This document shows positions 1-8,417 of a stretch of DNA of 64,000 nt, piece after piece; positions within the stretch are counted from its first letter, which is position 1; each line of letters opens with the position of its first letter. This stretch comes from Rossellomorea aquimaris (GTDB lineage Bacteria; Bacillota; Bacilli; Bacillales; Fictibacillaceae), in NCBI GenBank assembly GCA_020524245.1, contig JAIVLN010000009.1:1-64000 (forward strand). Reading direction: 5' to 3'. The position numbers and the translations under genes are program-made. The notes below the pieces were generated by a model. That model searched no databases, had not been told where the DNA came from, and saw only the letters and a program-made list of their open reading frames with translations.

Positions 1-60
1 TGCATGTATTAGGCACGCCGCCAGCGTTCGTCCTGAGCCAGGATCAAACTCTCCAATAAA
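1..60 (-). rRNA. rrs: 16S ribosomal RNA, 5' end (partial)
   Basis: The reverse strand reads GGAGAGTTTGATCCTGGCTC followed by the conserved start of bacterial 16S rRNA. The gene runs off the left edge, so only about the first 60 nt are present. A boxA-like leader and a sigma-A promoter lie upstream, and the tRNA array is upstream of those. Confidence 0.97.
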
Positions 61-140
61 GTGTTTGATTGCTCATTAAATGTAAATCGAAATTGATTCA
101 GGGTTCTTTTTAAAAAAGATCCGTTTCACGCTTGGCTTTT

Positions 141-160
141 GTTCAGTTTTCAAAGAGCTG
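141..160 (-). promoter_or_regulatory. boxA-like antitermination element of the rRNA leader
   Basis: The minus strand reads CAGCTCTTTGAAAACTGAAC, the typical Bacillus rrn leader element that binds NusB/S10 for antitermination. It lies about 80 nt before the 16S start. Confidence 0.7.
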
Positions 161-216
161 TTTGCTTCCGGGTTGTCCGAAAGTTTCTTGTGATGTCGTT
201 TTTTGGCGACTTAATC

Positions 217-246
217 AATATACCATTTTCGCAACTACAATGTCAA
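217..246 (-). promoter_or_regulatory. Sigma-A promoter of the rRNA operon
   Basis: TTGACA (241-246) and TATATT (217-222) on the minus strand are separated by 18 bp. The site lies between tRNA-Ile and the 16S gene, so the rRNA operon can be transcribed independently of the tRNA array upstream. Confidence 0.7.
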
Positions 247-342
247 TAACTTTTTTTGAAAAAGTTTTTGTCTTGTTTGAATCGATCATAAAGAGAATCA
301 ACGTGAATTGAAAGGCTCTATATTTCGAAGGAGTTGTATAAA

Positions 343-419
<77 letters not shown>

Positions 420-429
420 ATAATTTGAA

Positions 430-503
430 TGGAGCGGGTGATGAGAATCGAACTCACGACCAGAGCTTGGAAGGCTCTTGTTTTACCACTAAACTACACC
501 CGC
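430..503 (-). tRNA. tRNA-Gly (TCC)
   Basis: Minus-strand cloverleaf of 74 nt with acceptor GCGGGTG/CACCCGC, anticodon TCC, T-loop GTTCGATTC and encoded CCA. Confidence 0.97.
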
Positions 504-511
504 ATATATGA

Positions 512-588
512 TGGTCGGGAAGACAGGATTTGAACCTGCGACCCCCTGGTCCCAAACCAGGTGCTCTACCAAGCTGAGCCACTTCCCG
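512..588 (-). tRNA. tRNA-Pro (TGG)
   Basis: Minus-strand cloverleaf of 77 nt, acceptor CGGGAAG/CTTCCCG, anticodon TGG in CTGGTTTGGGACCAG, CCA encoded. Confidence 0.97.
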
Positions 589-592
589 TAAA

Positions 593-669
<77 letters not shown>

Positions 670-705
670 ATGTTAATAATGAAATGATATATGAAGTTTG
701 TATTA

Positions 706-791
706 TGGTGCGGTCGAGAGGACTCGAACCTCCACGGGTATACACCCACTAGCCCCTCAAGCTAGCGCGTCTGCCATTCCGCCACGACCGC
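706..791 (-). tRNA. tRNA-Leu (GAG)
   Basis: Class II tRNA of 86 nt on the minus strand with a long variable arm, acceptor GCGGTCG/CGACCGC, anticodon GAG, CCA encoded. A tRNA-Leu of the orthologous B. subtilis array is the ICEBs1 integration site. Here the array continues without an insertion. Confidence 0.97.
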
Positions 792-854
792 TAAATGGAT
801 ATTTAAACTAGCGATGCATTCCTGTAAATCCGTGTTGCACCATTTAATAAATAA

Positions 855-940
855 TGGTGCGGGTGGAGGGACTTGAACCCCCACGTCGCAAGGACACTAG
901 ATCCTAAGTCTAGCGCGTCTGCCAATTCCGCCACACCCGC
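855..940 (-). tRNA. tRNA-Leu (TAG)
   Basis: Class II tRNA of 86 nt on the minus strand with a long variable arm, acceptor GCGGGTG/CACCCGC, anticodon TAG in CTAGACTTAGGATCTAG, CCA encoded. Confidence 0.97.
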
Positions 941-948
941 AAAGAAAG

Positions 949-1024
949 TGGTGAGCCATGAAGGACTCGAACCTTCGACCCTCTGATTAAAAGTCAGATG
1001 CTCTACCGACTGAGCTAATGGCTC
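949..1024 (-). tRNA. tRNA-Lys (TTT)
   Basis: Minus-strand cloverleaf of 76 nt, acceptor GAGCCAT/ATGGCTC, anticodon TTT, CCA encoded. Confidence 0.97.
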
Positions 1025-1030
1025 GTTAAA

Positions 1031-1105
1031 TGGCTGGGCTAGCTGGATTCGAACCAACGCATGACGGAGTCAAAGTCCGTTGCCTTACCGCTTGGCTATA
1101 GCCCA
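1031..1105 (-). tRNA. tRNA-Gln (TTG)
   Basis: Minus-strand cloverleaf of 75 nt, acceptor TGGGCTA/TAGCCCA, anticodon TTG in CGGACTTTGACTCCG, CCA encoded. Confidence 0.97.
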
Positions 1106-1134
1106 TCGATTTAACTAACAGTTGAATATTTAAA

Positions 1135-1210
1135 TGGCGGACCCGACCGGATTCGAACCGGCGATCTCCTGCGTGACAGGCAGGCATGTTAACCCCTACA
1201 CCACGGGTCC
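1135..1210 (-). tRNA. tRNA-Asp (GTC)
   Basis: Minus-strand cloverleaf of 76 nt, acceptor GGACCCG/CGGGTCC, anticodon GTC in CCTGCCTGTCACGCAGG, CCA encoded. Confidence 0.96.
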
Positions 1211-1233
1211 ATCGTATTTTTGCAATAAAAAAG

Positions 1234-1308
1234 TGGTGACCCCTACGGGATTCGAACCCGTGTTACCGCCGTGAAAGGGCGGTGTCTTAACCACTTGACC
1301 AAGGGGCC
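1234..1308 (-). tRNA. tRNA-Glu (TTC)
   Basis: Minus-strand cloverleaf of 75 nt, acceptor GGCCCCT pairing with AGGGGTC (one wobble), anticodon TTC in CCGCCCTTTCACGGCGG, CCA encoded. Confidence 0.97.
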
Positions 1309-1325
1309 AAAATGAATGATTTAAA

Positions 1326-1416
1326 TGGCGGAGAAGGAGGGATTTGAACCCTCGCGCCGCTTACACGACCTACACCCTTAGCAGGGGCGCCCCTTCAGCC
1401 ACTTGGGTACTTCTCC
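1326..1416 (-). tRNA. tRNA-Ser (GCT)
   Basis: Class II tRNA of 91 nt on the minus strand with a long variable arm, acceptor GGAGAAG/CTTCTCC, anticodon GCT, CCA encoded. Confidence 0.97.
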
Positions 1417-1419
1417 ATA

Positions 1420-1494
1420 TGGCTCCACAGGCAGGACTCGAACCTGCGACCGATCGGTTAACAGCCGATAGCTCTACCACTGAGCTACTGTGGA
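1420..1494 (-). tRNA. tRNA-Asn (GTT)
   Basis: Minus-strand cloverleaf of 75 nt, acceptor TCCACAG/CTGTGGA, anticodon GTT in CGGCTGTTAACCG, CCA encoded. It is the first gene of the array. Asn-Ser-Glu at the head is the same order as the B. subtilis trnS array beside ydcK. Confidence 0.97.
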
Positions 1495-1528
1495 ATAAAG
1501 TGTGATTCGTTTTTTAGCGACAATAAGT

Positions 1529-1557
1529 ATCTTACAACAGATAAAAACGGAAGTCAA
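1529..1557 (-). promoter_or_regulatory. Sigma-A promoter of the tRNA array
   Basis: TTGACT (1552-1557) and TAAGAT (1529-1534) on the minus strand are spaced exactly 17 bp, giving a start near 1522, about 28 nt before tRNA-Asn. An inverted repeat (1599-1627) lies upstream with no T-tract, so I do not call it a terminator. Confidence 0.8.
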
Positions 1558-1665
1558 TATCTTTTTTTATGTTTTTAAATGTTTTTTTGCTTTGTCTTGT
1601 CGATAAGGCGCATGTCCTTATTGCGACTTAATTAAAGTAACATAATCTAAAGCCTTCGTCAATAA

Positions 1666-2115
1666 CTATTTGAGAATTAATTTGCCTCTACATTTTCCAC
1701 AACCATACTTTCCCGTATCCACTTTTCGCTTACGTGAATATTGTTGTCCGCACTTTTTACAGACGTAGATGTATTTCACCTTTTCTTGTCTGCGTTGTCC
1801 GGGAATCACCTGACAAAAACGACTACCGCCTACTCGCTTCAATAGCTGTTTGAAGTCATGATCACGGTGACGATATCCTCTCCCAAGCAAATGTAGATGG
1901 TAATGACATAGTTCGTGCTTGATGATTCCAACGAAGGCATCCAGTCCGTTCACTTCCAGTTGTTTAGGGTTAAACTCCAGATCGTGGGAACCGAGTAGAT
2001 AACGACCACCTGTCGTCTTCAAGCGATTGTTGAAACGTGCTTCATGTTCAAATGATCTGTTGAAGTATCTTAGTGAGATATCTTCGACTAATTGCTGAAG
2101 CTCTCTCTGTTCCAT
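1666..2115 (-). CDS. SprT-like zinc metalloprotease-fold protein (YdcK-like)
   Basis: A 149-residue SprT-family protein. The zincin-type motif HELCHYHLH lies near residues 67-75, with a second His in the following RGYRHRDH segment. A C-terminal zinc ribbon has two Cys pairs (CKKC and CGKC). SprT-like proteins have a metalloprotease fold, and the bacterial members have no firmly established substrate. The start ATG follows a weak GAAGAAAGGGAAGG purine stretch. It sits between the tRNA array and cmpA, as ydcK does in B. subtilis. Function beyond the fold is not determined by the sequence. Confidence 0.88.
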   Translation of the reverse strand: MEQRELQQLVEDISLRYFNRSFEHEARFNNRLKTTGGRYLLGSHDLEFNPKQLEVNGLDAFVGIIKHELCHYHLHLLGRGYRHRDHDFKQLLKRVGGSRFCQVIPGQRRQEKVKYIYVCKKCGQQYSRKRKVDTGKYGCGKCRGKLILK

Positions 2116-2191
2116 CTGGATCCACCCTTCCCTTTCTTCTTATCCATTGTGCCAAAACTCTTCTGAAATGAAAAGTAAAGAGAAGTCACGA

Positions 2192-2219
2192 ACATTGGCA
2201 AGCCGTGGCACATAGACTA
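2192..2219 (+). promoter_or_regulatory. Candidate mother-cell (sigma-E/K-like) promoter of cmpA
   Basis: CATAGACTA (2211-2219) fits the CATANNNTA -10 of sigma-K and resembles the sigma-E -10. An AC dinucleotide lies 17 bp upstream (2192-2193). The assignment rests on motif match plus the sporulation role of the downstream gene. Confidence 0.4.
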
Positions 2220-2254
2220 ATAACCACCCTTAGGAAAGTGAGGAGGGGCTAAAC

Positions 2255-2368
2255 ATGCCTTACTGGTTCAAAAAGCAGTTAAAGGATGCTTACTTCAATA
2301 AAGACCGTTACCAGATTAAATTACTCAACCAATGTTGGTTTTTTTACAGAAAAAAACACTGCTCCTGA
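2255..2368 (+). CDS. cmpA: Cortex morphogenetic protein CmpA
   Basis: A 37-residue ORF starting MPYWFKK and ending FYRKKHCS, with the internal stretch YQIKLLNQCW. This matches what I recall of B. subtilis CmpA (37 residues). CmpA acts in the mother cell with the ClpXP protease to remove defective SpoIVA and so links coat assembly to cortex formation. A strong AGGAGGGG RBS lies 6 nt before the ATG. Position between tex and the sprT-like gene is as in B. subtilis. The stop codon lies within the loop of the downstream terminator hairpin. Confidence 0.93.
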   Translation: MPYWFKKQLKDAYFNKDRYQIKLLNQCWFFYRKKHCS

Positions 2369-2384
2369 GAAGCAGTGCTTTTTG
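2357..2384. terminator. Terminator between cmpA and tex
   Basis: CACTGCT (2357-2363) pairs with AGCAGTG (2371-2377). A-tract before and T-tract after suggest it works for both converging genes. Confidence 0.75.
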
Positions 2385-2432
2385 TTTATAGTGATGTTAC
2401 GGTCAATTACTGTAGTCACATTCTAACCAGTT

Positions 2433-4595
2433 CTAATTGCTGACCATCGTTAAGGCGATTCTTTGTTTTTGGATGTCGACTTGCTCGACCCAGACTTTGA
2501 CGACTTCTCCGACATGCACGACGTCCATCGGGTGTTTGACGAAGTTTTTGCTTAGCTTGGAGATATGGACAAGTCCGTCTTGCTTCACGCCGATGTCCAC
2601 GAACGCTCCGAAATCCACGACATTCCGGACTGTACCTTCAAGCTCCATTCCTTCTTCCAAATCCTCCATCTTCAAGACATCCGTCTTCAATAGAGGTTTC
2701 GTCACTTCATCACGAGGGTCCCGCGAAGGCTTCACAAGTGCATCAATGATATCTTTTAGTGTCAGTTCGCCAATTTCAAGCTTTTCAGCATACTCCTTTA
2801 TATCCAGAGATTGAAGCTTTGTCCTGATCTCTTCCGTTCCGATTTCTTTTTCCGTCACACCTAGTAAAGCGAGAAGCTTTTTCGTATCGTCATAGCTTTC
2901 TGGGTGGATCGGTGTTTGATCAAGCGGATTCTTTCCCTCAATGATCCGGAGGAATCCGATACACTGCTCATAGGTTTTTGCACCGAGTCTCGGGATTTTC
3001 TTCAATTGGACCCGGCTCTTGAACTTCCCTTCTTCCTCTCGCTGCTTAACGATGTTGTTCGCTACCGTTTTGGAGAGACCCGCAACATATTGTAATAAGG
3101 AAGGTGAAGCTGTGTTGACGTTCACACCAACCTGGTTTACGACTGTTTCGACAACGAAAGTCAGTGAATCGTTCAATTGTTTTTGCGCGACATCGTGTTG
3201 ATATTGTCCGACACCAATCGATTTCGGATCGATTTTGACGAGTTCGGATAATGGATCCTGCAACCTTCTAGCGATGGAAACCGCACTTCTTTCTTCCACT
3301 TTCAAATCCGGGAATTCCTGACGAGCTACATCAGAAGCCGAATACACACTGGCTCCAGCTTCATTGACGATGATATATGCTAGCGAACGGTCGAGTTCCT
3401 TAATCAGGTCCGCTACGAATTGTTCTGTTTCCCGCGATCCGGTCCCATTGCCGATTGCAATGATTTCAACATCGTGCTTTTCTATCATCGCTTTTAGGAT
3501 GGACTTGGATTTTTCAATATCCGAACGAGGTGGCGTTGGATACATGACGCTGACATCCAATGTTTTGCCCGTCTCATCTACGACTGCGATTTTACATCCT
3601 GTTCGGTAACCCGGGTCGACGCCAAGCGCTACCTTTCCTTTCAATGGCGGTTGTAGCAACAGGTGACGAAGGTTTTCCGAAAAGATACGGATCGCCTGTT
3701 CGTCCGCTTTTTCTGTCAGTTCGTTTCGGATGTCCCGCTCGATGGATGGCGCGATGAGCCGTTTATAGCCATCCAAGATCGCTCGCTCGATATTCTCTCG
3801 TGTAGAAGAGCCTGCTTTCACATATTTTTCGTTCAACTTTCGCAAAATCTTGTCTACCGGCGTGTTGACAGAGACTCTTAATGCCCCTTCTTTTTCCCCA
3901 CGGTTCACAGCAAGTGTACGATGGGGGACGATTTTCTTCACTGGCTCTTGATATTCGTAATACATTTCATACGTTTTTTGGTCGGATTCATCCATCTCTT
4001 TCTTTTTCACTTTCGTTTCAATAATTCCCTCTTGGAAAGTGAGTGTTCGAATCCACGTCCGGTTATCCGAGTCATCTGAAATCCATTCCGCGATGATGTC
4101 TTCCGCTCCTTGGATCGCATCCTCTACAGATTGCACTTCTTTTTCTTCTGATAAAAACGCTGTTGCTTCTGTTTCAATGTCAACACCTTCAGGTTGCTCC
4201 ATGATCAGGTTTGCTAACGGCTCCAAACCTTTTTCCTTTGCCGTCGTTGCTCGCGTTCGTTTCTTTTGCTTATAAGGGCGGTATAAGTCTTCCACTTGCT
4301 GAAGCTTTGTGGCTTTATGTATTTCCGCTTTCAATTCGTCAGTCAGCTTATCTTGCTCTTCAATTAATCGTAAAACTTCCTCTTTTCGCTTTTCGAGGTT
4401 GTTTTTGTACTCCCATGCCTCAGAAACATTTCGAATTTGGACTTCGTCTGCAGCACCTGTTAATTCTTTACGATAACGCGCAATGAACGGTACCGTGTTT
4501 CCTTCTTCAAGAAGATCGATGATATTTTTCACGTACTTTATGGAGAGTTTCGTTTCATTCGCTACTTGTTTAATGAGTTCGTTGTTTCCTTCCAA
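2433..4595 (-). CDS. tex: Tex family RNA-binding S1-domain protein
   Basis: A 720-residue full-length Tex (B. subtilis YdcI) protein: N-terminal helical region with GNTVPFIARYRKE, a YqgF/RNase H-like core around residues 320-450 (VDPGYRTGCKIAV), helix-hairpin-helix segments around 480-560, and a C-terminal S1 domain (about 645-716, VVDFGAFVDIGV). Tex proteins are nucleic-acid-binding cytoplasmic factors linked to transcription and to toxin gene expression in some bacteria. The start has an AGGAGGAAC RBS. The gene is monocistronic between the sigB operon terminator and the cmpA terminator. Confidence 0.95.
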   Translation of the reverse strand: MEGNNELIKQVANETKLSIKYVKNIIDLLEEGNTVPFIARYRKELTGAADEVQIRNVSEAWEYKNNLEKRKEEVLRLIEEQDKLTDELKAEIHKATKLQQVEDLYRPYKQKKRTRATTAKEKGLEPLANLIMEQPEGVDIETEATAFLSEEKEVQSVEDAIQGAEDIIAEWISDDSDNRTWIRTLTFQEGIIETKVKKKEMDESDQKTYEMYYEYQEPVKKIVPHRTLAVNRGEKEGALRVSVNTPVDKILRKLNEKYVKAGSSTRENIERAILDGYKRLIAPSIERDIRNELTEKADEQAIRIFSENLRHLLLQPPLKGKVALGVDPGYRTGCKIAVVDETGKTLDVSVMYPTPPRSDIEKSKSILKAMIEKHDVEIIAIGNGTGSRETEQFVADLIKELDRSLAYIIVNEAGASVYSASDVARQEFPDLKVEERSAVSIARRLQDPLSELVKIDPKSIGVGQYQHDVAQKQLNDSLTFVVETVVNQVGVNVNTASPSLLQYVAGLSKTVANNIVKQREEEGKFKSRVQLKKIPRLGAKTYEQCIGFLRIIEGKNPLDQTPIHPESYDDTKKLLALLGVTEKEIGTEEIRTKLQSLDIKEYAEKLEIGELTLKDIIDALVKPSRDPRDEVTKPLLKTDVLKMEDLEEGMELEGTVRNVVDFGAFVDIGVKQDGLVHISKLSKNFVKHPMDVVHVGEVVKVWVEQVDIQKQRIALTMVSN

Positions 4596-4728
4596 TCTTG
4601 TTCCTCCTCATTCACTGTTCAAAAAAACTTGGGCTAAGTTAAGGCGAAGGACATACTCATCTCTGTTCACCCACTAGCTTCATATCACTATCTAACCTCA
4701 AGTGTACCATAAAAAAGTAAGCACAAAA

Positions 4729-4761
4729 AAAGAGCCTTCCCTTACGATGAGAAAACTCTTT
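4729..4761 (-). terminator. Terminator of the sigma-B operon
   Basis: On the minus strand AAAGAGTTTTC pairs with GGAAGGCTCTTT (two G-U pairs), followed by a T-tract. It overlaps the rsbX stop codon. Confidence 0.75.
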
Positions 4762-5365
4762 ACGTCAGTTTACCGATGACACACGTCATATCGTCAACTG
4801 TTTCCATGCATTTCTGCTTCAAATAGCTAGCAGCAATTTTCGGGCTTCGAGCTCGCATGACATTCCGCTTATCTGGAGAGCTTAAATCAACTCCATCGGA
4901 ATAGGCGATAAACATCGAACCTTCCGGATATTCGATCCGCCTCACATCAAATTTCGTCGGCTTCCCCGAAAGAAATCCAGATTTGGGGATTGCATGGACC
5001 AGCTTTCCTGATGGCAACCCAATGACCAGTCGGATATTTCCGATGCCACAATATTCTAAGACCTTTTCCTTGAAATGGACTTTGAATAAAGTAAGTACAG
5101 CACCTCGTGATTGCGACAGGGCATCATTGCACATTTGCATCAACGTTTCCACGCCTTTATCGTGGTGTTCTTCCACAACTTGGACGGCTCTGGTTGATGC
5201 ATCGTGTGCAGCTTGACCGCTGCCGAGACCATCAGCCACGAGACAAACGAAGTAATCCTCCGTTTCTTCCGTGAAGTAGCTGTCTCCATTGCACTGTCCC
5301 TCTATTTTCGATCTTTGAAATGTGCTAAGATCGATTCTTTGATGTACTGATTGCTCTTCAATCAT
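4760..5365 (-). CDS. rsbX: Phosphoserine phosphatase RsbX
   Basis: A 201-residue PP2C-type phosphatase with the metal-binding motif VADGLGSGQAAH near residues 43-54 and SDGVD near 156. RsbX dephosphorylates the stressosome proteins RsbS and RsbR and so resets the sigma-B pathway after stress. It starts inside the sigB stop region (8-nt overlap), the usual last position of the sigB operon in Bacillus. Translational coupling to sigB means it is raised when SigB is active, giving negative feedback. Confidence 0.95.
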   Translation of the reverse strand: MIEEQSVHQRIDLSTFQRSKIEGQCNGDSYFTEETEDYFVCLVADGLGSGQAAHDASTRAVQVVEEHHDKGVETLMQMCNDALSQSRGAVLTLFKVHFKEKVLEYCGIGNIRLVIGLPSGKLVHAIPKSGFLSGKPTKFDVRRIEYPEGSMFIAYSDGVDLSSPDKRNVMRARSPKIAASYLKQKCMETVDDMTCVIGKLT

Positions 5366-6167
5366 TTAGTGCCTCCGAAGAATCGACGCGAATCGCATCT
5401 TTTAATTTTTCTAGCGCTCTACGCTGAAGCCTCGATACATGCATTTGAGAAATGTTCAATCTATTACCTGTCTCTTTTTGGCTCAAATTCTCAAAGTACG
5501 TACATTGAAGAATTTCTTGTTCACGTTCTGAGAGTACACTGAAAGCTTTTTGTAAAAGCATTCGTTGATCCGTTTGCTCGTAGCCGCTTTCAGTACTGCC
5601 TACCAAATCCAACAAGGTGACGGTGCTTCCTTCTTGGTCAGCCTCAATTGAGCTATCGACTGATAAAGCTTGATAACTCTTGCCCATCTCCATCGTTTCA
5701 AGGACTTCTTCCTCTGAAGAGTCTAGGTATTCTGCGATTTCGGCTACTTTAGGCGAGCGTTGAAGTTCATTTGTCAGCTCTTCAACTGCTCTTTTGATTC
5801 TAGGGCTCAGTTCTTTGATTCTTCTCGGAACATGGACGCTCCAAGTCTTATCTCGGATGAATCGCTTGATTTCACCGATGATTGTCGGAACTGCAAACGA
5901 TTCGAAGCTTCTTCCGAAATCAGGGTCATAACGTCGAAAAGCAGCCAGTAGACCGATCATGCCAACTTGCACTAAGTCATCGTGGATGCTTTTCCCTTTC
6001 GAAAATTTACGAGCAAGCGAATGTACCAGGTCCTGATAATGTTCTACTAAAATCGTCTGTACTTCTTGGTTTTCAGGATCTTCTCGTAATTGTTCTAATA
6101 ATTCATAGATGTGGTCTTTATTGTGACGGGGCTGGCTTGTATTGGTCGACACTTGCATCCACCCCAT
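5358..6167 (-). CDS. sigB: RNA polymerase sigma factor SigB
   Basis: General stress sigma factor of up to 269 residues. Region 2 carries SKGKSIHDDLVQVGMIGLL and the -10-recognition part GEIKRFIRDKTWSVHVPRR. Region 3 has RSPKVAEIAEYL. Region 4 has the HTH QKETGNRLNISQMHVSRLQR. The start overlaps the end of rsbW. ATG at 6167 or at 6158 (MQVSTNT, 266 residues) are both possible because the purine-rich sequence AGATGGGGTGG lies across them. SigB is held by RsbW and released by dephosphorylated RsbV. It should autoactivate from the promoter at 6965-6990. Confidence 0.97.
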   Translation of the reverse strand: MGWMQVSTNTSQPRHNKDHIYELLEQLREDPENQEVQTILVEHYQDLVHSLARKFSKGKSIHDDLVQVGMIGLLAAFRRYDPDFGRSFESFAVPTIIGEIKRFIRDKTWSVHVPRRIKELSPRIKRAVEELTNELQRSPKVAEIAEYLDSSEEEVLETMEMGKSYQALSVDSSIEADQEGSTVTLLDLVGSTESGYEQTDQRMLLQKAFSVLSEREQEILQCTYFENLSQKETGNRLNISQMHVSRLQRRALEKLKDAIRVDSSEALND

Positions 6168-6591
6168 CTCTGTTCAGGTATTTCGTCATCATAACTACAA
6201 CTCCAGCGTCTTCGCTAATATCCACTTTGTCCATTAGCGTTTCAATCAAGAAAAGCCCCAACCCTCCTTCGGTGATTTGCTCAACTGGTTTTCCATTAAC
6301 GGGTCCGGTCGTTTGCTTGATCTGTTCAACATCGAAGCTCTTACCTTTGTCCATAACAGTGATTTCGAGTTTATCTTCAAACATACCATATGATAGACGA
6401 ATCTTTCCTTCATCAGAAGAACCGTATGCATGGTTGACTGCATTCGTAATCGCTTCTGAAACTGCAATCTTGATATCTTCTATTTCATCAAACGTATATC
6501 CCATCCGACTGGCGATACCTGAAACCGTCAAGCGGGCAACACCGACAAAATCAGGCTTCGCAGGGATCGTCATTTCAATTAGATCGTTCAT
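6118..6591 (-). CDS. rsbW: Anti-sigma-B factor and serine kinase RsbW
   Basis: A 157-residue GHKL-fold kinase. The N box reads EAITNAVNHAYG, the G1 box VMDKGKSFD and the G2 region GGLGLFLIE. RsbW binds SigB to keep it inactive and phosphorylates RsbV on its conserved serine. It overlaps rsbV by 4 nt upstream and sigB by about 50 nt downstream, so expression of partner and target is coupled. Confidence 0.97.
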   Translation of the reverse strand: MNDLIEMTIPAKPDFVGVARLTVSGIASRMGYTFDEIEDIKIAVSEAITNAVNHAYGSSDEGKIRLSYGMFEDKLEITVMDKGKSFDVEQIKQTTGPVNGKPVEQITEGGLGLFLIETLMDKVDISEDAGVVVMMTKYLNRDGVDASVDQYKPAPSQ

Positions 6592-6923
6592 CGTGCCTCC
6601 CCCTCTGCTGTAGGTTCAATGTTCATAACATCCGTCAATCCAGTAATTTCAAACAAACGTTGTACGCGCTCCGTCATACCGGTCAACGTCAGTTTACTAC
6701 CGTGCTGTTGAGAGGATTTTAAAGCTCCAACGAAAACACCTAGTCCAGTACTGTCCATATATTGCACTCCACTCAAATTGACGATGATTTCGTGTCCTTC
6801 CTTTTGAGTGGATTGAATTAATGTTTCTTTCAATTTCGGAGCAGTGTAAGCATCCACTTCTCCGTTCAAAATCAATTTTTCTGTATGTGCTTGCGTTTCT
6901 TCTTTTTGAATTTGTAAGTTCAT
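6588..6923 (-). CDS. rsbV: Anti-anti-sigma factor RsbV
   Basis: A 111-residue STAS-domain protein with the phosphorylatable serine in YMDSTGLGVF (Ser58 here). Unphosphorylated RsbV binds RsbW and releases SigB. The start at 6923 (MNLQIQKEE) is preferred to an in-frame ATG at 6950 because an AAGGGGGAAG RBS lies properly before it and the family is about 109 residues. The sigma-B promoter immediately upstream drives rsbV-rsbW-sigB-rsbX as an autoregulated subset of the operon. Confidence 0.96.
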   Translation of the reverse strand: MNLQIQKEETQAHTEKLILNGEVDAYTAPKLKETLIQSTQKEGHEIIVNLSGVQYMDSTGLGVFVGALKSSQQHGSKLTLTGMTERVQRLFEITGLTDVMNIEPTAEGEAR

Positions 6924-6964
6924 AGTTCTTCCCCCTTGAAATATAGGCATGCATTATTATATCC

Positions 6965-6990
6965 ATACCACTTCGAGAACAACCTTAAAC
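6965..6990 (-). promoter_or_regulatory. Sigma-B-dependent autoregulatory promoter of rsbV-rsbW-sigB-rsbX
   Basis: On the minus strand GTTTAA (6985-6990) and TGGTAT (6965-6970) are spaced 14 bp, matching the sigma-B consensus GTTTAA-N13-15-GGGTAT. The -35 element contains the rsbU stop codon. B. subtilis has its internal sigma-B promoter at the same position. Confidence 0.85.
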
Positions 6991-7998
6991 CGACCTTTTC
7001 AAAATAATCAAGGTAAAATCATCCCTTAATTCAAATTCCTGTAATTCCTCCAGGTCGGAATAGACATTGTCTACGATTTCTTGTGGTGATAAATGCATGT
7101 ATGATCGGATTAATGAAATTACTTCTTCCCTCGAAATGAAACCACCGCTTGTCCGACACTCTGTCACGCCGTCAGATAATAAGACGATCATGTCACCGAT
7201 CTCGACCGTCTTCTCATATTGCATATACTTTGTCGTTCTAGAAACACCTAACACAAGACCTTTTGCCGTGAACTCCTCGAAATCATTGGTTTTTGCATTG
7301 TAATAAAACCCTGGTTCATGACCGGCACCTGCATAAAAAAAGCGATGGTGCTCAGCATTATAGTGACCATAAAACATGGTGATGAACATCGTCGGGTCGA
7401 CGTTCTGCTCCACTACTCTGTTCAAATTCTCCAGGACGATGCCCGGGTTGTTCTGCTGTTCTGGTAAACTGTCCATCGCATATTTGATCATGGACATACA
7501 GAGAGCTGCAGGCACACCTTTACCGATGACATCTGCAACTGCAACACTAATCGATTCCTGCCCATTTTGTACAAAGTGATAGTAATCTCCACTCATCTTC
7601 TTAGCGGCTTTACTGATGACGCCGATTTCCAGACCATCTACATTCGGAATGTCACCTTGAAGCAATGTTTGTTGCATGCTTGCCGCAACCTCGATTTCAG
7701 ACTCGAGTGCCATCTGTTTATCCCTTAAGATTTGATGTTCCCTATAGGCCATTCCGTAGCCCATCATCACTTCTATTAAGAAGTCAAAAGAATCCTTAAC
7801 CTGTTCGGGAATATCCCCATTCAAAGTCTCTAAGACAGTATAGTGTATATTGATGACCTCTTCAGGGGAGATGTTTTGCTCAATCATTTTTCGACTGAAC
7901 TGCTGTGCTTTATATAGTGCTTGTTCTGTTCTTCCACTTAGGTAAGCAGATAAGAATTGTTCATATCGCTCAACTAGGATTCCCTTATCCCCCAACAT
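6985..7998 (-). CDS. rsbU: PP2C-type phosphatase RsbU
   Basis: A 337-residue protein: an N-terminal four-helix domain (about 1-85, the RsbT-binding part in B. subtilis) and a C-terminal PP2C-like domain with DYYHFV, VADVIGKGVPAALCM and LSDGVTECR metal-binding segments. When activated by RsbT after environmental stress it dephosphorylates RsbV-P. It follows rsbT with an 11-bp gap and its stop codon lies in the -35 of the sigma-B promoter. Confidence 0.96.
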   Translation of the reverse strand: MLGDKGILVERYEQFLSAYLSGRTEQALYKAQQFSRKMIEQNISPEEVINIHYTVLETLNGDIPEQVKDSFDFLIEVMMGYGMAYREHQILRDKQMALESEIEVAASMQQTLLQGDIPNVDGLEIGVISKAAKKMSGDYYHFVQNGQESISVAVADVIGKGVPAALCMSMIKYAMDSLPEQQNNPGIVLENLNRVVEQNVDPTMFITMFYGHYNAEHHRFFYAGAGHEPGFYYNAKTNDFEEFTAKGLVLGVSRTTKYMQYEKTVEIGDMIVLLSDGVTECRTSGGFISREEVISLIRSYMHLSPQEIVDNVYSDLEELQEFELRDDFTLIILKRSV

Positions 7999-8009
7999 GC
8001 TTTATCCTC

Positions 8010-8417
8010 CTAACGGAGCCATTTCGTAATTGATATCTCTGTCCCTACATTAACTGTAGATTGTATCGCAAACTCATCCATGAGTCGTTTAACACCTGGC
8101 AGACCTGCTCCTAGTCCACCTGATGTGGTATATCCATCTTCCATCACTTTGCGAATATCCTGAATTCCTGGACCTGTATCATTCGCACTGATGCGTAATC
8201 CTTTACGGTTACCTTCTTCAATAGGTTCAATGCAAATTCTACCGTTCCCTGCATATAGATATATATTTCGGGCAAGTTCGGATATCGCTGTCGTAATTCT
8301 TGCTTGATCTACACTTGAAAAACCTAACTCTCTCGCAAGGTCTCTCCCGAGTTGTCTTGCGCTGACAATATCCCATTCATTCCGGACATCTACACAGGAT
8401 TGGACGGCCATGTTCAT
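8010..8417 (-). CDS. rsbT: Serine/threonine kinase RsbT
   Basis: A 135-residue GHKL kinase with the ATP-binding segments [17 protein letters not shown] and GGLGAGLPG. RsbT is trapped in the stressosome by RsbR and RsbS. Under stress it phosphorylates them, is released, and binds RsbU to activate it. It overlaps rsbS by 4 nt, so the switch protein and its antagonist are co-translated. Confidence 0.96.
   Translation of the reverse strand: MNMAVQSCVDVRNEWDIVSARQLGRDLARELGFSSVDQARITTAISELARNIYLYAGNGRICIEPIEEGNRKGLRISANDTGPGIQDIRKVMEDGYTTSGGLGAGLPGVKRLMDEFAIQSTVNVGTEISITKWLR

Noticed and set aside
1599-1627. Terminator between sprT-like gene and tRNA array
   Set aside because: An inverted repeat exists but neither side has a T-tract directly after it, so I could not support a terminator.
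5882-6613. Plus-strand ORF of 243 residues
   Set aside because: Antisense to sigB and rsbW, no RBS, sequence is the shadow of conserved genes.
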